Shown piece by piece: positions 8,401 to 10,873 of a stretch of 10,873 bases of DNA. The first letter of the stretch is position 1, and each line of letters begins with the position of its first letter. This stretch comes from Monoraphidium neglectum. Taxonomy: Eukaryota > Chlorophyta > Chlorophyceae > Sphaeropleales > Selenastraceae. The position numbers and the translations under genes were made by a program. The stretch spans positions 1-10,873 of the forward strand of contig NW_014013110.1 in assembly GCF_000611645.1 (NCBI RefSeq), written 5' to 3'. A model generated the notes under the pieces. That model was given only the letters and a program-made list of their open reading frames with translations. It was not told where the DNA came from and did not search any database.

Positions 8401-9012
8401 TGTGCATGTGCGCTTCCTCAGGTCGTGTTCCTCGTCCGCCTGACCGAGTCTGAGCGCACCGCCATCAAGGCTGACAGCGAAGAGTACGACGAGATGGCCT
8501 GGATGGCGCCGGAGGCCGTCGCGGGCGGCGGCGACTACCACCCAGCCCTGCGAAGGTGCGTGTGTTCTTGCGGCCGCTGGAGGCAATCTGAGGGTGATTT
8601 GCAGTGAACGGCGCCGCGCGGAGCCCTCGCGCCGTCACTCATGCGTCTCAGGCACGGCGCCCTCGGACGTCGCGCCCGCCCTGCCCGCGGAGCTACTCGC
8701 GGAGCTGCCTGGGGCCTGCGGGACCCATTGACTGTAGCAACACGCTCACCTGATCAGGAGCATAGCATCTGCTCACGCTGCCATCCATAATCCTGCCCTC
8801 ACGGCCCTTTTCCAAGGGCGGCGCAGCACGTGCTGGCCCATGCGGCATACCTCGGCCTCGAGGCGGCTGCGGGGGCGGGCGGGGACGACGCCACGGTGGC
8901 GGCGGCCGCCCGCGCGTACGTGTCCGCGCAGGCGACAGCCAAGCAGCTCGGGACCCTGCCGGTGCCTTTCAAGCAGCTGCGCGCGGCGCCGTCCGCGGCA
9001 CAGAATGCCTGA
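6971..9012 (+). CDS. Nudix-fold hydrolase-like protein with degenerate Nudix box, 7 exons
   Basis: Exons: 6971-7003, 7237-7350, 7533-7598, 7853-7956, 8183-8234, 8422-8555, 8817-9012 (stop TGA). They total 699 nt, 232 codons plus stop, with every junction in phase. Proposed start MGSDLLAHFET has A at -3 and G at +4. Exon 2 gives GTYRRNNTFLGDEEYGRAL then FVKGCADVLM; exon 3 gives a core Nudix strand and HPQPDWWFVGGRM; exon 4 carries the Nudix helix (72-90) and RLPLDRFTPVCTTSML; exons 5-6 give WQKRKQEPEDNGTADIAVVF, then EYDEMAWMAPEAV; exon 7 is an Ala-rich helical tail. Nudix proteins usually cleave nucleoside diphosphate-X compounds, but here the signature is changed: Asp74 for the first Glu, Lys82-Asn83 for Arg-Glu, Arg86 for one of the paired Glu residues, Glu87 kept. 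This resembles the altered box of GDP-mannose mannosyl hydrolase, so a sugar-nucleotide substrate or loss of catalysis are both possible. The last acceptor is AAG (8814-8816). Exon 1 is the least certain part. Confidence 0.82.
7068..7101. repeat. Perfect 16-bp inverted repeat with 2-nt loop in Nudix intron 1
   Basis: The left arm at 7068-7083 and right arm at 7086-7101 are exact reverse complements around GT, a 34-bp near-palindrome. It lies in the intron 7004-7236 and would form a very stable hairpin in the pre-mRNA or a cruciform in DNA. Confidence 0.9.
8361..8412. repeat. (CA)n microsatellite with palindromic flanks, Nudix intron 5
   Basis: A CA run (8365-8396) is followed by GTGTGTGCATGTGCG, partly complementary to the left flank GCGCGTGCGCACAC. 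It ends just before the CTTCCTCAG acceptor of exon 6 (AG at 8420-8421). Confidence 0.93.
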
Positions 9013-9258
9013 TCCAAATGGCCGCTGCGCTGGCAGGCGTGTTGGATGGCCAGCATACCTCAACCCACCAAGACTGCATGCCTGGCATTAAGAAATGCTT
9101 CTTGCTTGGTTTTGCGCTGCAATCGGCTTTTTTTGCCGACTCTCAACTCCAGCAGGGCAGCCCGCACCCTTCTTACCCCCTGACCTTCCTCAATTGTGCA
9201 AATTGACCGATTGTTTTGAAAGCATACAAGCATGTGCTGTGTTTGTGCCTACGGGGAT

Positions 9259-9263
9259 GTAAA
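9259..9263 (+). promoter_or_regulatory. Putative polyadenylation signal TGTAA for the Nudix gene
   Basis: TGTAA is the usual polyadenylation signal of chlorophyte algae, normally 10 to 20 nt before the cleavage site. This is the only plus-strand copy I found between the Nudix stop and the next gene, about 247 nt after the stop codon. Confidence 0.6.
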
Positions 9264-9300
9264 GCCGGCGCGACCCAGATGCCGGTCGGCGTTGATTGCA

Positions 9301-9305
9301 TTACA
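9301..9305 (-). promoter_or_regulatory. Putative polyadenylation signal TGTAA for the CREPT-like gene
   Basis: TTACA on the plus strand reads TGTAA on the minus strand, about 350 nt after the TAA stop at 9656. It faces the plus-strand signal at 9259. Confidence 0.6.
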
Positions 9306-9655
9306 TGATGCAGCCGCCAGGGTCATGACTAAGCAGCCGCAGGCGCAAGGTGTGGCGGGCGGGTTGCTACGTTGGGGGTGAGGGAGGGTGGGCTGCATAA
9401 AGCAGGGCCCGCGCGCCAGCGCGGCCACAGCAACACTCGCAAACGTCGTGTCAGGGTCATTTAGTACTGCGTCAGTCCCTGCTTCATGCAAGGCCTTGAG
9501 GGGCTTGAAAGTCACCCGCCGTCCACAGACAGCACTCGAGGTGCGCCTCAAACCCACCAACTGCACACGCGATCCACCGCCCCGGAAAAAGGGGTGACAA
9601 AAGTGGAAGGAGGGGTCACCACACAAACAAATGTGCAACGAATCACAAGCAGGCA

Positions 9656-10873
9656 TTAGAAGGGGTCCTCTGGGTCATATGGATCGTCCCCCTCATCCGC
9701 AAACGCGCCGTCCCCATACCCGCCGCCGCCGCCGCCCGCCGTGCCCGCGACGGCGGCGCCGGCGCCGTTGCCGCCGCCAGCCAGCAGCCCCGAATTCATG
9801 AGCGCCTCCAGGTCGAACCCCAGCCTGTCGCGCTCCCCCTCTGGCAGCTTGCTGAGCGCGTCCGCGAGCAGCGGCGGCGCCGCGGCGGGCGCGGGCGCCG
9901 GCGCCGCCGTGTACCCGCCGCCGCTAGCGGCGGCCGCACTGCGCTGCTGCTCGGGGGTGCCTTCCAACCCTGTGAGGGCGGCGCCGTCATCATCGTAGTC
10001 ATCTTCCATGTCCACCTCCATCGCCGGCGCCTCGGGGCTGCCCACGGCGGCGGCTGGGGCCTGCGCCGGCGGTGGCGGCGGCGGCGCTTCCACGGAGGCG
10101 CTGGCGGGCGCGGCAGCGGGCGCGGCGGGGCCTCCTAGCCCGGCGATCCCCGGCAGCCCCTGCAGCCCCGCAACCAGGCCGGCCGACAGCTGCCCCATCC
10201 GCGCGCGCAGCTGCTCGCGCTGCGCGCCGCAGGCGCCCAGCTGCGCGGCGGCGGCAGCGACGGCCTCCTCCTGCGCGCGGACGGCCGACTGTAGGGCGGC
10301 GACGGCGGCGCGGCGCGAGTCTAGCTCCCGCTGCAGCGCCGACTCGTAGGCTTCCAGGTGGCCGCTGATGGTGGTGACTGCGGCCAGGTCCCCCGATATG
10401 GGCAGCTCCTGCGGGTGCCCGGCGCGACAGGGCCGCTCAGCAAGAGATGTGGCGCGAGCAAGCTTGGGCGCGGGGCGCGGAGCGCGTGGCGAGGTGGCGG
10501 GCGTGGACGCCCGTGCAGCAGCTGCACACGCAGCTCATGCCTCTGCATTTTGTCAAGCAACGCTGCCCCAGCGCCGACCCTGTCGCGGCTGCGCCACAAC
10601 CCACCCGGCGAGGCACGGCCGGCCGGCAACGCAGCCGCACCCTTCCCGCCCCTCTCGCAACCCACCGGCCGCCACGCCGCTTCAAATGTCTTCCGTTTCT
10701 CCGCTGCCGCCGCCGCAGCCCTCGCCGCCGCTGCTACCGCATCCCCGCCGACGCCGGGTTTGCCGCCGCCGCTGCCGCTGCCGCCGCCGCCGCCCGCCTT
10801 CTTCGCCGGCTGGTAGCCGCCGCCGCCGCCGCCCGCCCCCGCCGGCAACCCGGCCGCGCCCGCGCCGCCGCCC
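9656..10873 (-). CDS. C-terminal part of a CREPT/RPRD1-like coiled-coil protein (partial, 5' end beyond window)
   Basis: Two exons are visible: 10873-10666 and 10408-9656, with stop TAA at 9658-9656. They join in phase 0 over a 257 bp GT-AG intron, giving 319 complete codons. The visible protein begins Gly/Ala-rich, reaches EKRKTFEAAWRP at the end of the first exon, then has a long predicted coiled coil encoded by about 10370-10200 (GHLEAYESALQRELDSRR, later AQREQLRARMGQL) followed by LQGLPGIAGLG. The spacing of Tyr, Leu, Arg and Gln and the closing LP motif resemble the CREPT domain of RPRD1/Rtt103-type proteins, which bind the RNA polymerase II C-terminal domain through an N-terminal CID; that part would lie to the right of the window. 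After it come Pro/Ala repeats, an acidic patch (EVDMEDDYDDDG), a predicted helix (LPEGERDRLGFDLEALMNSG), a Gly-rich stretch and the terminal DPYDPEDPF. The gene model is solid; the family name rests on pattern resemblance only. Confidence 0.65.

Larger units (their letters stand above)
9013..9655. other. Convergent 3' flanking region
   Basis: This interval separates the stop of the Nudix gene (9012, plus) from the stop of the CREPT-like gene (9656, minus). It is predicted to be the two 3' UTRs, about 260 to 280 nt and about 370 nt long, meeting near 9280. No coding sequence is supported here. Confidence 0.65.

Noticed and set aside
9741..10368. Plus-strand Ala/Arg-rich frames at the right end
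   Set aside because: Antisense of the GC-rich CREPT-like gene, whose minus frames join in phase and end in a stop before a TGTAA signal.

Overview
This window looks like nuclear DNA from a GC-rich eukaryote, most likely a green alga (core chlorophyte). The coding pieces only make sense as spliced exons of 20 to about 500 bp separated by introns of about 180 to 460 bp. (CA)n/(TG)n microsatellites fill several introns. Alanine, glycine and glutamine homopolymers interrupt the proteins. The chlorophyte-type polyadenylation signal TGTAA lies downstream of both genes whose stop codons are in the window. No bacterial operon, CRISPR array, RNA gene or recognisable transposase was seen.

Layout. (1) Minus strand, from 5281 down past the left edge: a metallophosphoesterase/5'-nucleotidase family gene. 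I reconstructed 12 exons (494 complete codons) starting at a short first exon and covering the whole catalytic domain and most of the 5'-nucleotidase C-terminal domain; the last part lies beyond base 1. (2) 5282-6970: a 1.7 kb intergenic stretch between two divergent genes, with no gene I can support. (3) Plus strand, 6971-9012: a 7-exon Nudix-fold gene of 232 codons with a degenerate Nudix box. (4) 9013-9655: the 3' flanks of two convergent genes, with TGTAA signals on opposite strands only about 40 bp apart. (5) Minus strand, from 9656 past the right edge: the C-terminal 319 codons of a low-complexity protein whose coiled coil resembles the CREPT/RPRD1 region of CID-domain RNA polymerase II CTD regulators.

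Exon joins were set by matching split codons and conserved family motifs across GT-AG borders. Two introns of the nucleotidase gene can only be joined sensibly with a GC donor. The two divergent genes both belong to phosphate-ester/nucleotide hydrolase families, so joint regulation or sequential action is possible, but this is inference. I did not find a clearly new multi-gene system. The most unusual points are the GC-AG intron that splits a predicted catalytic Asp codon, the Asp-x-Tyr replacement of a metal-binding Asp-x-His, the degenerate Nudix box, and intronic repeats able to fold on themselves.
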